Source: CAZOBJ01 sp964577825
Lineage (GTDB): Bacteria > Planctomycetota > SZUA-567 > JAFGNG01
Assembly: GCA_964577825.1 (NCBI GenBank)
Contig: CAZOBJ010000006.1
Coordinates: forward strand, 1 to 60,810
Length of the DNA: 60,810 nucleotides
Direction: 5' to 3'
Numbering within the stretch: the stretch's first letter is position 1; every line of letters starts with the position of its first letter. This document shows, one piece after another, positions 48,872 through 56,999 of the stretch. Under the pieces are notes generated by a model, which saw only the letters and a list, made by a program, of their open reading frames with translations, had not been told where the DNA came from and ran no database searches. The translations under genes were made by a program, and so were the position numbers.

Positions 48872-49756
48872 CTACGGTTCCGCCGGGGCCGGAAGGTCTT
48901 TGAGCAGGTCGCGGGCGACCTCGCGCTCGGGCGCACGGCCCTTGCGGTCCTCGGTGAGTTCCAGGTACCTGCGCAGGTGGCGTGCGGCACGGTTGCGGAA
49001 CCGGTCGCCGTCCGGGCGCTCGCTCATGGCATGATACGCGAGGCCCAGATTGTACTGGGCGCTGGCAAGGTCCCGGTCGAGCATGACCGCGTTCTCGAAG
49101 TGTTTGCGCGCCTGGGCGGGCTGGCGCGCGTGCGCATAGGCCTCGCCCAGGTCGTTGTGCATGCGCGCGCGCAGTTCGTTGCTCACGCGATCCTGCGGAT
49201 ACCCCTCCTCTCGGCGGATGGCCTCTTCCAGCGTCTCGATGGCCTGGAGGGCCTGTCCCTTCTCTCGGTAGATGAATCCCAGGTGGTAGTAGGCGCGCGC
49301 GGAGGGCTTCAGCTCGATCGCGTTCTCCAGCGCCTCTTGGGCCGGAGCGAGCCCCTCGGCGGGGATGCGATACGCCTCGCCTTTGCGAACCGCCTCGGCG
49401 CGCTCCTGGCGGTGCTCGTCCTGGACTCGCTGGAGCCGGAATCCGCCGATGAGCATCCAGGCGTCCGCCTCCAGGCCGGTCAACAGGCTCAGCCGCGCCT
49501 TGTCCTCCACGCCCTGGCGGCCACGGCGGGCCACCTCCGCGGCCTGCTCCAGAAGATCCAGGCCCTCGTCGTACTCGCCCTGCTCACAGGCGGTCACGCC
49601 CTGGTTGAGAAGCTCCTCCGCGCGGTTCTTCGGGCGCACGCCCGCCTGGAACCGCGCCCAGGTGAAGTATCCGAGCGCGGCAAGCACCACCGCCACGCCC
49701 AGCACCTTGGCCAGGGTTGCGGTGGAGTCGCGTTCGCGTTCATGAGGCTGGGGCAC
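48872..49756 (-). CDS. Membrane-anchored TPR protein
   Basis: A 294-residue protein with a short cytoplasmic N-terminus, one transmembrane helix (LAKVLGVAVVLAALGYFTW) and tetratricopeptide repeats. Readable units: AEELLNQGVTACEQGEYDEGLDLLEQA, ARAYYHLGFIYREKGQALQAIETLEEA, ARMHNDLGEAYAHARQPAQARKHFENA and ASAQYNLGLAYHAM. I start it at the GTG at 49756, because AGGAGG sits seven bases before it; the earlier in-frame GTG at 49774 has no such site. It follows the HU-like gene by 51 bases on the same strand. TPR proteins are scaffolds; its partner may be the surrounding polysaccharide machinery, but that is only position. Confidence 0.82.
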   Translation of the reverse strand: MPQPHERERDSTATLAKVLGVAVVLAALGYFTWARFQAGVRPKNRAEELLNQGVTACEQGEYDEGLDLLEQAAEVARRGRQGVEDKARLSLLTGLEADAWMLIGGFRLQRVQDEHRQERAEAVRKGEAYRIPAEGLAPAQEALENAIELKPSARAYYHLGFIYREKGQALQAIETLEEAIRREEGYPQDRVSNELRARMHNDLGEAYAHARQPAQARKHFENAVMLDRDLASAQYNLGLAYHAMSERPDGDRFRNRAARHLRRYLELTEDRKGRAPEREVARDLLKDLPAPAEP

Positions 49757-49807
49757 GGGGCCTCCTCGGCGCACAAGGGCGGGCGGAACCGGGCCCCCGA
49801 AGGGCGG

Positions 49808-50158
49808 CTACGGTCCGACGGGCGGAGCGGCGGGTTGCTGGGGCGCCGGGATGGACGGTTGGGGCTCTTCGCCCACGGTCTTGCCGTCCGCGATGCACTC
49901 CTCCATCCGCTTGCCCGGCTTGAAGGTCACGGTCTTGCACGCGGGCACCATCACCTCCTCGCCGGTGCGGGGGTTGCGAGCCTTGCGCGGCCTGCGGTCG
50001 CGGACTTCGAACACGCCGAAATTGCGCAGTTCCAGCCGCCCGTTGGTGGCCAGCGTATTGATCACGCCGTCGAGAGTCATCTGCACGATCTGCTTGACCT
50101 CGGTCTGACGCATGTCCGTCTTGTTCGCAATGTCGAGTACGATATCGTTCTTGGTCAT
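49808..50158 (-). CDS. HU/IHF-family DNA-binding protein
   Basis: A 116-residue nucleoid protein. The HU/IHF fold is complete: MTKNDIVLDIANKTDMRQTE, helix 2 VKQIVQMTLDGVINTLATNG, LELRNFGVFEVRDRRPRKARNPRTG on the beta-arm with the intercalating-Pro region, and VTFKPGKRMEE. A 25-residue Pro/Gln-rich tail beyond the standard 90-95 residues is unusual. The start is the ATG at 50158 with GGGGAG upstream. Its promoter is divergent from the exopolysaccharide operon promoter, about 70 bases apart. Confidence 0.95.
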   Translation of the reverse strand: MTKNDIVLDIANKTDMRQTEVKQIVQMTLDGVINTLATNGRLELRNFGVFEVRDRRPRKARNPRTGEEVMVPACKTVTFKPGKRMEECIADGKTVGEEPQPSIPAPQQPAAPPVGP

Positions 50159-50280
50159 GGCCAAGCTCCCCTAACCGTTCTCCCATATGCCCGGCGACGT
50201 GCACACTCGGCCGAGCACTCGTGCAGGTCCGTCCCCCTTGTGCCTGTCGGTCTTGCCGCAGGATCGCGGGTGCGCCGCCC

Positions 50281-50308
50281 AGTCTAGGCACGCGACCGGA
50301 CCTGTCAA
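50281..50308 (-). promoter_or_regulatory. Predicted promoter of the HU-like gene
   Basis: Minus strand: -35 TTGACA (50308-50303), 16-base spacer, -10 TAGACT (50286-50281). It gives a leader of about 115 bases. Confidence 0.62.
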
Positions 50309-50371
50309 GGAAAATCAAAGCCCACAACCTGCGCGCATCCCGCGCCGTCCGCAGCCGCCCGGCCCCTGCGC

Positions 50372-50399
50372 TTGATTCACTCGAATCGATCCATACAAT
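50372..50399 (+). promoter_or_regulatory. Predicted promoter of the polysaccharide operon
   Basis: -35 TTGATT (50372-50377), 16-base spacer, -10 TACAAT (50394-50399). Start near 50406, about 65 bases before the first gene. Confidence 0.65.
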
Positions 50400-50471
50400 G
50401 CAGTGTACGAAGCGCTCGACGCGACCGGATTGGGGTGCGGCCGCGCCGGCACGCCAACCTGCGGACACGCC

Positions 50472-52823
50472 ATGCCCACGGATACCTCCCGGCTGCACGT
50501 GGTTTGTCTCGTGGACCGCCTCGGACGAGGGGGCACCCCGGCGCACCTGCGCGTGTTGCTGCCCGCGCTCGCGCGCGCGGGCGCGCGCGTGGACCTCGTG
50601 TGCCTGGCCGACGACCAGGGGCTCGGCCGGGAGTTCACCTCGCAGGGCGTTCCGGTGCGCAGTCTGCACGTGAGGAGCCTCCTGTCTGTGCACGGCTTGC
50701 GCGCCCTGCGCGCGCTGCGGCGCACCTGCATGGCCGGGGCCGCGGACGCGACGGGCACGAGAACCGTACTCGTCGCGTACCTGTACAGCTCCGGGCTGGC
50801 CGGGGCCCTGGTTCGCGCGATCACGCCGCAGGTTCGGTTCGTGCTCGCCTGGCGCGACACGGGCCACTGGCTGGACGGACGCAGGCGGCGCCTGCTGTGT
50901 TGGGCCTCGCGCCGTGCGGACCTCTTGACGGCGAACAGCGCGGCCGTGGAGGCCGCCGCCCGCGAGCTCGCGGGCGAGGACGGCCCGCCCATCCGGCGCA
51001 TCTACAACGGCGTGCCTTTCCCTGAGGCGCCTTCGCGCGGCGCGGAGCCCGATATGGTCGGCATACTCGCCCGGTTCGTGCCGGAGAAGGGGCACGACCT
51101 CCTGGTGCGCGCCGCGGCCCGGGTGCGCGAGCGCGGCCGACCCGTGCGCCTGGTGTTCGGGGGCGAAGGGCCCGAACGAGCGGCAATCGAGCGCCTCGCC
51201 CGGGCCGAGGGCCTGGCCGGCGAGACCACGTTCCTCGGCCGGGTCGACGACGTGGACGCGTTCTATGCGCGCATCGGGTTGTATGCCGCACCCTCGCGCG
51301 CGGAGGGGTTCAGCAACGCGGTGCTCGAGGCCATGGCCCGGGGCCTGCCCGTGGTGGCCGCCTCGGTCGGGGGCCTGCCCGAGGCCGTGCGCGAGGGCGA
51401 GACCGGTCGGCTCGTCGCGCCCGAGGACCCGGACGCCCTGGCCGACGCGATCGAGACCCTGGTCGCGAACCCCGAGCTCGCCCGCCGCATGGGCGCGGCC
51501 GGACGCCGCCGCGCGGCGCAATCTTTCTCCGTAGAGCGCATGGCCGAGGGCACCCTGGCCGCCCTGGCCGAGGCCGCGGGCCTGGACGAGCCCGCGCCGC
51601 GCGCGCACGTGGGGTATGTGGCGAGCCAATTCCCCCGGTACGACGAGACCTTCCTCGCGCGCGAGATGCTTGCCGTGCGCCGCGCCGGGACCGAGGTGAC
51701 GATCTTCTCCGTCAAGCCGTGCCGCGACGCGGTGGTCCATCCCGAGGCCCGGACCCTGGCCGAGCGCGTGGTGCACTGGCCGCTTGTGGGCAGCCTGCGC
51801 GTATGGGCCGGATTCGCGCGCGCGGCCCTTCGTCACCCCGTGCGCTGCACCCGCGCCCTGGCCGAGCTCATGCGCCACAGCACGCCAAGCGGCGGGCTGC
51901 TCGTGCGCGGACTCGCGGCCTTTCCCCAGGCCTGCGCGTACGCGGGCGAGGCCGCCCGGCGGGCATGCACGCACCTGCATGGGACCTGGGCCACGCACCC
52001 GGCGGCCATGGCCCTGGTCATGCATCGGGTCACGGGGCTGCCCTGGAGCTTCACCGGGCACGCGCACGACATCTACGTGGACACGACCGGCCTCGCCTAC
52101 AAGCTGCGCCGCGCCCGGTTCGCGCTCACCTGCACCGCGGCGAACAAGGACTATCTGCTCGGGCTCGCGCCCGGCCTGGACCCACGGCGCGTGCAGGTAA
52201 GTTACCACGGTTTGGACTTGCGTGAGGCGTACACCCCCTCCGCGCCGCCTCCGGGGCCGCCCTTTCGGATCGTGACCGTGGGGTCGCTCTTCGCCTGCAA
52301 GGGGCACGACCGCCTGCTTCGCGCTCTGCGCCTGCTCCTGGACCGCGGCGTGGCGGCCCGGCTCAGGATCGTGGGCGGCGGCCCGCTTGAAGGACAGATC
52401 AAGGATCTTGCGCGCGAGCTCGACCTGACGGCGTCGGTCACCCTCTGCGGGTACGTGAGCCAGGATCGCATGCCCGATCAGTACCGGGGCGCGCACGCCT
52501 TTGCGCTCGCGGCCGTGCCCGAAATCCACTGGGGCATCCCCAACGTGGTGGTGGAGGCCATGGCCTGCGCGCGGCCCGTGGTCGTGACCGCCCTGCCCGC
52601 GCTCCGTGAGGTCATCCCGAACGACGAGGCGGGGATGCTGGTGCCCGCGGCCGAGCCCGAGGCCTTTGCCCGGGCATTGGCGCGCCTGGCCGCGGAGCCT
52701 GAGCTTTGCGTGCGCATGGGCCGAGCGGCGCGTGCGCGCGTGGAGCCCCTCTTCGACCTGACGCGCAACGCGCGGCAAGTCGCGGGCCTCTTTCGCACCC
52801 ACGGACCGGAGGGCCCGGTGTGA
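50472..52823 (+). CDS. Double GT4 glycosyltransferase
   Basis: A 783-residue fusion of two complete GT-B family 4 transferases. Domain one (about 8-370) starts LHVVCLVDRLGRGGTPAHLR and has GILARFVPEKGHDLLVRAA and a normal E-x7-E (RAEGFSNAVLEAM). Domain two (about 385-780) starts VGYVASQFPRYDETFLAREM, typical of colanic-acid type GT4s, and has TGHAHDIYVD and VGSLFACKGHDRLLRAL. In its donor site the first Glu of E-x7-E is Trp (HWGIPNVVVEAM). I start at the ATG at 50472, after the predicted promoter; an upstream GTG at 50403 sits on the transcription start. Two sequential sugar additions by one protein is the likely role. The Trp may weaken or alter the second activity. Confidence 0.9.
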   Translation: MPTDTSRLHVVCLVDRLGRGGTPAHLRVLLPALARAGARVDLVCLADDQGLGREFTSQGVPVRSLHVRSLLSVHGLRALRALRRTCMAGAADATGTRTVLVAYLYSSGLAGALVRAITPQVRFVLAWRDTGHWLDGRRRRLLCWASRRADLLTANSAAVEAAARELAGEDGPPIRRIYNGVPFPEAPSRGAEPDMVGILARFVPEKGHDLLVRAAARVRERGRPVRLVFGGEGPERAAIERLARAEGLAGETTFLGRVDDVDAFYARIGLYAAPSRAEGFSNAVLEAMARGLPVVAASVGGLPEAVREGETGRLVAPEDPDALADAIETLVANPELARRMGAAGRRRAAQSFSVERMAEGTLAALAEAAGLDEPAPRAHVGYVASQFPRYDETFLAREMLAVRRAGTEVTIFSVKPCRDAVVHPEARTLAERVVHWPLVGSLRVWAGFARAALRHPVRCTRALAELMRHSTPSGGLLVRGLAAFPQACAYAGEAARRACTHLHGTWATHPAAMALVMHRVTGLPWSFTGHAHDIYVDTTGLAYKLRRARFALTCTAANKDYLLGLAPGLDPRRVQVSYHGLDLREAYTPSAPPPGPPFRIVTVGSLFACKGHDRLLRALRLLLDRGVAARLRIVGGGPLEGQIKDLARELDLTASVTLCGYVSQDRMPDQYRGAHAFALAAVPEIHWGIPNVVVEAMACARPVVVTALPALREVIPNDEAGMLVPAAEPEAFARALARLAAEPELCVRMGRAARARVEPLFDLTRNARQVAGLFRTHGPEGPV

Positions 52824-54796
52824 GCGCCCCCGAGCACGGACTCCGGGTTCTCCATCTCGTGTGGGGCCTGGCCCCGGGCGGGGCCGAGCGCCAGGTCGTC
52901 ACCCTGGCCAAGGACCAGGCCGCGGACCACCGGGTGCGCGTGTGCTGCCTCTGCGAGTCCGGGCCCCTGGCCGCGGAGCTCGAACAAAGCAATGTGCCCG
53001 TGACCGTGCTCGGCAAGGGCCGCGGGCCGGACCTGCGCGCGCTCCTGCGCCTGGCGCGCCTCTTGCGCGAGCAAGAGATCGACCTCCTGCACGCGCACAT
53101 CTGGGACGCGAACGCCTACGGCCGGCTGGCCGCGGTTCTGGCCCGCACGCCCGTGCGCGTCATCCACAGGCACAGCACCTTCGGGCTGGAGCGCTGGACG
53201 CGCCGCGCCGTGGACGCGATGCTCGCGCCGTTCACGGACGCGGCCGTGTGCGTGAGCGCGCAGATCGCCCGCCGGTCCGAGCGCGCCTGCGGCCTGGGCC
53301 CGGACCAGGTGGTGCTCATCCGCAACGGGATCGAGCTCGACCGGCTAGCCTGGGCGCGCCAACGCCGCGAGCAAGGGCCGCTCCCCACGCCGCCCCGGGT
53401 GCTGGCCGTAGGCGCGCTCGAGCCGCGCAAGGACCATGCGACCTTTGTCCGCGCGGCCAACGTGCTGCTCCAGGCGGGGGTGCAGGCCCGGTTCCTGATC
53501 GCCGGGGACGGCCCGCTGCGCGACGAGCTCGCGGACCTCGTCCGGTCCCTGGGCCACGAGGAGGCGATCGAGCTCCTGGGCGCGCGGGGGGACGTGGACC
53601 GGCTCCTTGCCGAGGCCACGGTCTACGTGTCCTCCTCGCGCACCGAAGGGGTGAGCCTCGCGCTCCTGGAGGCCATGGCCGTGGGCGTGCCCGTGGTGGC
53701 CACGGCCGTGGGCGGCACGGTGGAGGTGGCCGCCGAGGGCCGCAGGCTTGTGCTCGTGCCCGCAGGCGACGCCCAGGCCCTGGCCGAGGGCATCCGCGCG
53801 TACCTGGACTGCACGGGTGTGGGCCCGGTGCTTGCCGAACGCGCCCGCACCGAGGTCGCCCGCCGGTTCGACGCGCGCACCATGACGCACCGCGTCCAGG
53901 GCCTGTACCGGGACCTGGCCGCGCGCGCCCGCGTGCCCGCCCGCGAGCGGGTCGCCCGCCTGCCCCGCCGCGCGGCGCGGTGGCTGGCCACGCGCAGGCA
54001 CCTCGTGCGCGCGCCCAGCCTGACGCGGGGGCTGCCGGCGAATACCCTACGCGTACTCACCTACCACCGCGTGCGCGACGGCGCGGTCCACGATCGATTG
54101 AGCGTGTCCACCGCACAGCTCGCCCGGCACCTCTTTCTCTTGCACCGGCACCACATTCCCGTGTTCTCCCTGGCGCAGGCCTGCGAGCGGCTCGCGAGCG
54201 GCGACCTCCAGCCCGGGGCCGTGGCTCTGACCTTTGACGACGGGTACGCCGAGCTCCTGACCGAGGCCGCGCCCGTGCTGCGCGAGTTCGGCGCCGTGGC
54301 GACCCTGTGCCTGCCCACCGCGCTCGTGGACACGGGCGGGACGATCGACCGGTACCGGGGCGAGCCCGACGCGGGTCGGCTGTTGACCTGGGACGAGGCC
54401 CTGGAGCTGCGCGACCAGGGCTGGGAGCTCGCCGGTCACGGCCGCACGCACATCGACCTCGTGGCCGCGGACCAGGCCACCCTGGAGCGAGAGGTCGTGG
54501 GCTCGCGCGCGGACCTGGCCGACCGCCTCGGCGAGGCGCCCGCGAGCTTCGCGTATCCGTTCGGCCGCCTCTCGCGCGAGGTCCTGGCTGCGGTGCGCGA
54601 GGCCGGGTACGACCATGCGGTCACCGTCTGGCCCGGGGCGAACGACGCGCACACCCCGCGGCTCGTTCTGCGGCGCACCGAGGTGAGCGGCGAGGACACG
54701 GTCGCGGACCTCGCCTGCAAGCTGCGCGGCGGGTTCGACCCCCTGCACCGGCGCATGCAGCGGGGCACGACCATGGACCCGGAGGGGGTGGCATGA
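52820..54796 (+). CDS. GT4 glycosyltransferase fused to NodB-type polysaccharide deacetylase
   Basis: A 658-residue fusion. The start is GTG at 52820, inside the stop of the preceding gene, with GGAGGG upstream. Residues 1-370 are a GT4: LRVLHLVWGLAPGGAERQV, GALEPRKDHATFVRAA and the E-x7-E pair in SRTEGVSLALLEAM. A basic linker leads to a NodB deacetylase (about 410-650): RVLTYHRVRDG, ALTFDDGYAELL with the Asp-Asp pair, and the metal motif His-x3-His in GHGRTHIDL, then SFAYPFGRLS. It probably adds an N-acetylated sugar and deacetylates it, or one on the same glycan. NodB domains are often exported, so a cytoplasmic fusion would act on a precursor. Confidence 0.88.
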   Translation: MSAPEHGLRVLHLVWGLAPGGAERQVVTLAKDQAADHRVRVCCLCESGPLAAELEQSNVPVTVLGKGRGPDLRALLRLARLLREQEIDLLHAHIWDANAYGRLAAVLARTPVRVIHRHSTFGLERWTRRAVDAMLAPFTDAAVCVSAQIARRSERACGLGPDQVVLIRNGIELDRLAWARQRREQGPLPTPPRVLAVGALEPRKDHATFVRAANVLLQAGVQARFLIAGDGPLRDELADLVRSLGHEEAIELLGARGDVDRLLAEATVYVSSSRTEGVSLALLEAMAVGVPVVATAVGGTVEVAAEGRRLVLVPAGDAQALAEGIRAYLDCTGVGPVLAERARTEVARRFDARTMTHRVQGLYRDLAARARVPARERVARLPRRAARWLATRRHLVRAPSLTRGLPANTLRVLTYHRVRDGAVHDRLSVSTAQLARHLFLLHRHHIPVFSLAQACERLASGDLQPGAVALTFDDGYAELLTEAAPVLREFGAVATLCLPTALVDTGGTIDRYRGEPDAGRLLTWDEALELRDQGWELAGHGRTHIDLVAADQATLEREVVGSRADLADRLGEAPASFAYPFGRLSREVLAAVREAGYDHAVTVWPGANDAHTPRLVLRRTEVSGEDTVADLACKLRGGFDPLHRRMQRGTTMDPEGVA

Positions 54797-55539
54797 CGGG
54801 CGCGCTCGTGCTCATGTACCATGCCCTCTGCCAGGCCGGGCGGTTCGCGCGCGAGGACCTGAATCCCGACGACCGGGACTACGCCCTGCCCGCGGAGCTG
54901 TTCGACAGCCACCTGCGCGCGGCCCGAGACGCGGACCGCCGCGTGGTGTGGACCTTTGACGACAGTTGGGCCAGCCACCTGCGGGTGGCCGCACCGCTCT
55001 TGGCCGGGGCGCAGGCGACCGGGGTCTTTTTCCTGACCGTGGACCAGCTCGGACGCGACCACATGCTCACTCGCGCCGAGGCGCGCGAGCTCGCCGACGG
55101 CGGTGCGCAGATCGGCGCCCACGGCATGCGCCACCGTTACTTCAACGACTGTACGGCCCACGCCCTGGCCGCAGAGCTGCGCGAGGCGCGCCGCGCCCTG
55201 GAGGACCTGACCGGCCGGCCCGTCACCTGGCTCGCCCTGCCCGGGGGACGTGGGCACCCGCGCCTGAACGACCTCGCGCGCGAGGCCGGGTACACGCAGG
55301 TCTTCGGGTCGCGGCCCGGGCTGTGGACAGGGGGCGAGTCCGTGGCCCCGCGGCTGGCCGTGACCGAACGCCTGGACGCGGACCGCCTGGCGCGCCTGCT
55401 GGCCCGGCCCGGCCGGGCGCTTGTTCCCTTGCGCGTGCGCCACGGCGCGCTGTCCCTCGCGCGCACGATGCTGGGCAACCGCGCGTACGACCGGGCGCGC
55501 GCCGCGGCCTTGACCGCATGCAGAGGACGCCGAGCATGA
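54793..55539 (+). CDS. Polysaccharide deacetylase (NodB-like)
   Basis: A 248-residue deacetylase coupled by an ATGA overlap to the GT4-deacetylase fusion upstream. The N-terminus is LVLMYHALCQAG. The Asp-Asp motif reads WTFDDSWASHL, with Ser in place of the usual Gly. The metal pair is His-x3-His in GAHGMRHRYF, and the third motif is LALPGGRGHPRL. There is no signal peptide, as in other members acting before export. Two deacetylases in one operon suggest a polymer with more than one deacetylated amino sugar, or one catalytic and one supporting copy. Confidence 0.86.
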   Translation: MTGALVLMYHALCQAGRFAREDLNPDDRDYALPAELFDSHLRAARDADRRVVWTFDDSWASHLRVAAPLLAGAQATGVFFLTVDQLGRDHMLTRAEARELADGGAQIGAHGMRHRYFNDCTAHALAAELREARRALEDLTGRPVTWLALPGGRGHPRLNDLAREAGYTQVFGSRPGLWTGGESVAPRLAVTERLDADRLARLLARPGRALVPLRVRHGALSLARTMLGNRAYDRARAAALTACRGRRA

Positions 55540-56999
55540 TCCCCCGCCGGCCCCAGACCAAGGCGCGCGTGCTGGCCGTGGTGGTGGACACCGCGCTCTT
55601 CAACCTGGCGCTTCTGGGCGGGTATCTGTTGGGCGGGCTTCCGCATGGACGGCTCCTCTTGGCCGAAGAGGCGTTCGACGCGTACCAGGACCTCTTCTGG
55701 ATTCCGCTGGTCGCGGTGCCGGCGGGCCTGTACTTCTGCGGCCTGTACCGGCGCGACCCATACCGGCTGCTCGTGCGCTCCGCGGAAAAGGCCTTCATGG
55801 GATGCGTGACCGCCACGGGCCTGGTGCTCGCGCTCACCTGGGTGTTGCGCGGGCACCTGACCGCGCTGCGCGCAAGCGACATCGCGGGCACCACCACCGC
55901 CCAGCTGAGCCGCCTGCACTGGGGCATCAGCCTCTCGGCCCTGGCCATCGCGCTCGCGCTCGGGCCCGTGGCCATCACCCTGTGGCGCTTCGGCGCCAAC
56001 CGGATGGAGAGCGCCCTGTTCGGCTGGAGCCGGGTGCGCCAGCGCCTGGTGGTCGCCGGGTGGCTGGACCCCCGCGATCTGGAGCGCCTGGGCCGCCAGC
56101 ACTCGCCCTGCTACACGATCCTCGGCCACCTGGCCCCGGACGGACCGAGCCCCGGACGACCCTCGATCCGGCGGCTGGGCAGCCTGGATGAGGCGGGCGA
56201 GGTGCTCGCGCGCGAGCACGCGGACGAGCTCCTCCTCGTGGCCAGCCAACTGGGCCGGGACCGGATGCTTGCGCTCCTCGATGCCGCGGCCGCGCACGAC
56301 GTGCGCGTCTGGGTGGTGGCCGACGTGTACGGCGCCACCCTCTCCGCAGTGGGCCCGGGCCTGCGCGACCGCCTGCCCCTCCTGGAGGTGCGCAAGACCC
56401 GAATCTCCGGATGGACCCTGGTCGTCAAGCGCCTCCTGGACATCGGGGTGAGCCTGGTGGCGCTCGCGTTCGCCGCGCCGCTTCTGCTCCTGCCCGCGTG
56501 CGTGGCCATTGTGGTCGAGTCCAAGGGGTTCCCCATCTTCAGCCAGGACCGGGTCGGCCAGGGCGGGCAGGTCTTTCGCCTGTACAAGCTGCGCACCATG
56601 GTCGCGGACGCGCCCTGGCAGGGCCCGGCCCTCACCCAGCAACACGACGAGCGCATCACCCGGATCGGGCGGCTGTTGCGGCGCACGAGCATCGACGAGA
56701 TCCCGCAGCTGTGGAACGTGCTGCGCGGCGACATGAGCCTGGTGGGCCCGCGCGCGGTGGTCCCGTACGTGGTGGCCCGCTACGAGGACTGGGAACGCGC
56801 CACCCTGAACGTGAAGCCCGGACTCACGGGCCTAGCGCAGGTCTCGGGGCGCGACGCGGTCGGGTTCCGCGAGAAGAGCCTGCTCAACCTGTACTACGTG
56901 CGCAACTACTCCCTGTGGCTGGACCTGCGCATCCTGTTCGCCACCGCCTGGGTTGTGCTAAGCGGCGAGGGCACCGGAGGGACCCCGGATCATGGATGA
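55536..56999 (+). CDS. Polyprenyl-phosphate sugar-1-phosphate transferase (WcaJ/EpsL-like)
   Basis: A 487-residue initiating enzyme that places the first sugar-phosphate on undecaprenyl phosphate. Four or so N-terminal helices (residues about 10-150) precede a nucleotide-fold domain, then a membrane-bound PglC-type catalytic domain from about 297. The catalytic Asp387-Glu388 pair lies in TSIDEIPQLWNVLRGDMSLVGPR, with KRLLDIGVSLV and KPGLTGLAQVSGRD at either end. The start overlaps the previous stop by ATGA; an in-frame ATG at 55518 is an alternative. The next gene encodes a GT2 with an inactive-looking copy of the same domain. Confidence 0.92.
   Translation: MIPRRPQTKARVLAVVVDTALFNLALLGGYLLGGLPHGRLLLAEEAFDAYQDLFWIPLVAVPAGLYFCGLYRRDPYRLLVRSAEKAFMGCVTATGLVLALTWVLRGHLTALRASDIAGTTTAQLSRLHWGISLSALAIALALGPVAITLWRFGANRMESALFGWSRVRQRLVVAGWLDPRDLERLGRQHSPCYTILGHLAPDGPSPGRPSIRRLGSLDEAGEVLAREHADELLLVASQLGRDRMLALLDAAAAHDVRVWVVADVYGATLSAVGPGLRDRLPLLEVRKTRISGWTLVVKRLLDIGVSLVALAFAAPLLLLPACVAIVVESKGFPIFSQDRVGQGGQVFRLYKLRTMVADAPWQGPALTQQHDERITRIGRLLRRTSIDEIPQLWNVLRGDMSLVGPRAVVPYVVARYEDWERATLNVKPGLTGLAQVSGRDAVGFREKSLLNLYYVRNYSLWLDLRILFATAWVVLSGEGTGGTPDHG

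Larger units (their letters stand above)
50159..50471. other. Divergent intergenic region between HU-like gene and polysaccharide operon
   Basis: 313 bases without a gene. It holds the HU promoter (minus, 50281-50308) and the operon promoter (plus, 50372-50399). Between their -35 elements is a locally AT-rich patch (around 50308-50320), a plausible site for HU or a regulator. Nothing else seen. Confidence 0.6.
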
